DNA of 5,310 nt from Candidatus Heimdallarchaeota archaeon (GTDB lineage Archaea; Asgardarchaeota; Heimdallarchaeia; JABLTI01). Where the stretch lies: assembly GCA_030671945.1 (NCBI GenBank), contig DAOVHJ010000200.1:1-5310 (forward strand). Direction: 5' to 3'. The notes beneath the pieces were generated by a model. The model made no database searches, had not been told where the DNA came from, and saw only the letters and a list, made by a program, of their open reading frames with translations. Below are positions 5,256 through 5,310 of this stretch, in pieces. Numbering within the stretch: the first letter of the stretch is position 1; each line of letters starts with the position of its first letter. A program made the translations under genes and the position numbers.

Positions 5256-5310
5256 ATGAACTTGGCAAAACCTAAATGTCCTGAATGCGGAAAAAATGAA
5301 TTTGAATATC
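5256..5310 (+). CDS. zinc-ribbon protein, N-terminal fragment (runs off the right edge)
   Basis: Only 18 codons are in the window. They read MNLAKPKCPECGKNEFEY, with a CPECG zinc knuckle (residues 8-12) that is half of a four-cysteine zinc ribbon. The start may be ATG at 5256 or TTG at 5262: AGGTGG at 5248-5253 is only 2 bases from the ATG but 8 bases from the TTG, and M-A-K-P-K-C-P-x-C-G is a common N-terminus for small zinc-ribbon proteins. Function cannot be told from this fragment. Confidence 0.6.
   Translation, partial: MNLAKPKCPECGKNEFEY

Overview
The window looks archaeal. It carries the start of a Cdc48/VAT-type AAA+ ATPase, an archaeal-type Hsp20, and an M55 metallopeptidase of the 'DLEG' type seen in archaea. 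It also shows TATA/BRE-like elements, T-rich gene ends and GGTGA-type ribosome binding sites. The DNA is AT-rich. The Cdc48, the proline-rich membrane protein and the overall feel would fit an Asgard-like or other mesophilic archaeon. That lineage guess is weak: no rRNA or other marker gene is present.

Layout. On the minus strand, right to left: a four-helix membrane protein with a long charged, proline-rich tail (1815-2732) and its hairpin/T-tract terminator (1768-1817); then a promoter region with a clear palindrome (1651-1671) and hsp20 (1025-1609); then cdc48, which begins at 965 and runs off the left edge. On the plus strand: a small basic winged-helix protein (2986-3432), divergent from the membrane gene and preceded by a possible 28-codon leader ORF; an HD-domain protein (3611-4270); an M55 peptidase (4340-5188); and the first 18 codons of a zinc-ribbon protein (5256 to the right edge). 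No rRNA, tRNA, CRISPR array, insertion sequence or attachment site was seen.

How the genes fit together. Hsp20 followed by Cdc48 makes a protein-quality-control unit: a holdase chaperone plus an unfoldase that feeds the proteasome. The palindrome between the putative TATA box and the hsp20 start is placed where an archaeal heat-shock repressor would act. In Archaeoglobus, hsp20 and cdc48 share an operon with such a regulator, so this linkage has a known parallel. The plus-strand genes look like independent single-gene units, each with its own candidate promoter, and show no obvious shared pathway.

No clear new defence or mobile system is present. The most interesting points are the hsp20 palindrome, the HD protein with tyrosine where the first metal-binding histidine is expected, the repeated motif in the membrane protein's tail, and the stop/start overlap ahead of the winged-helix gene.
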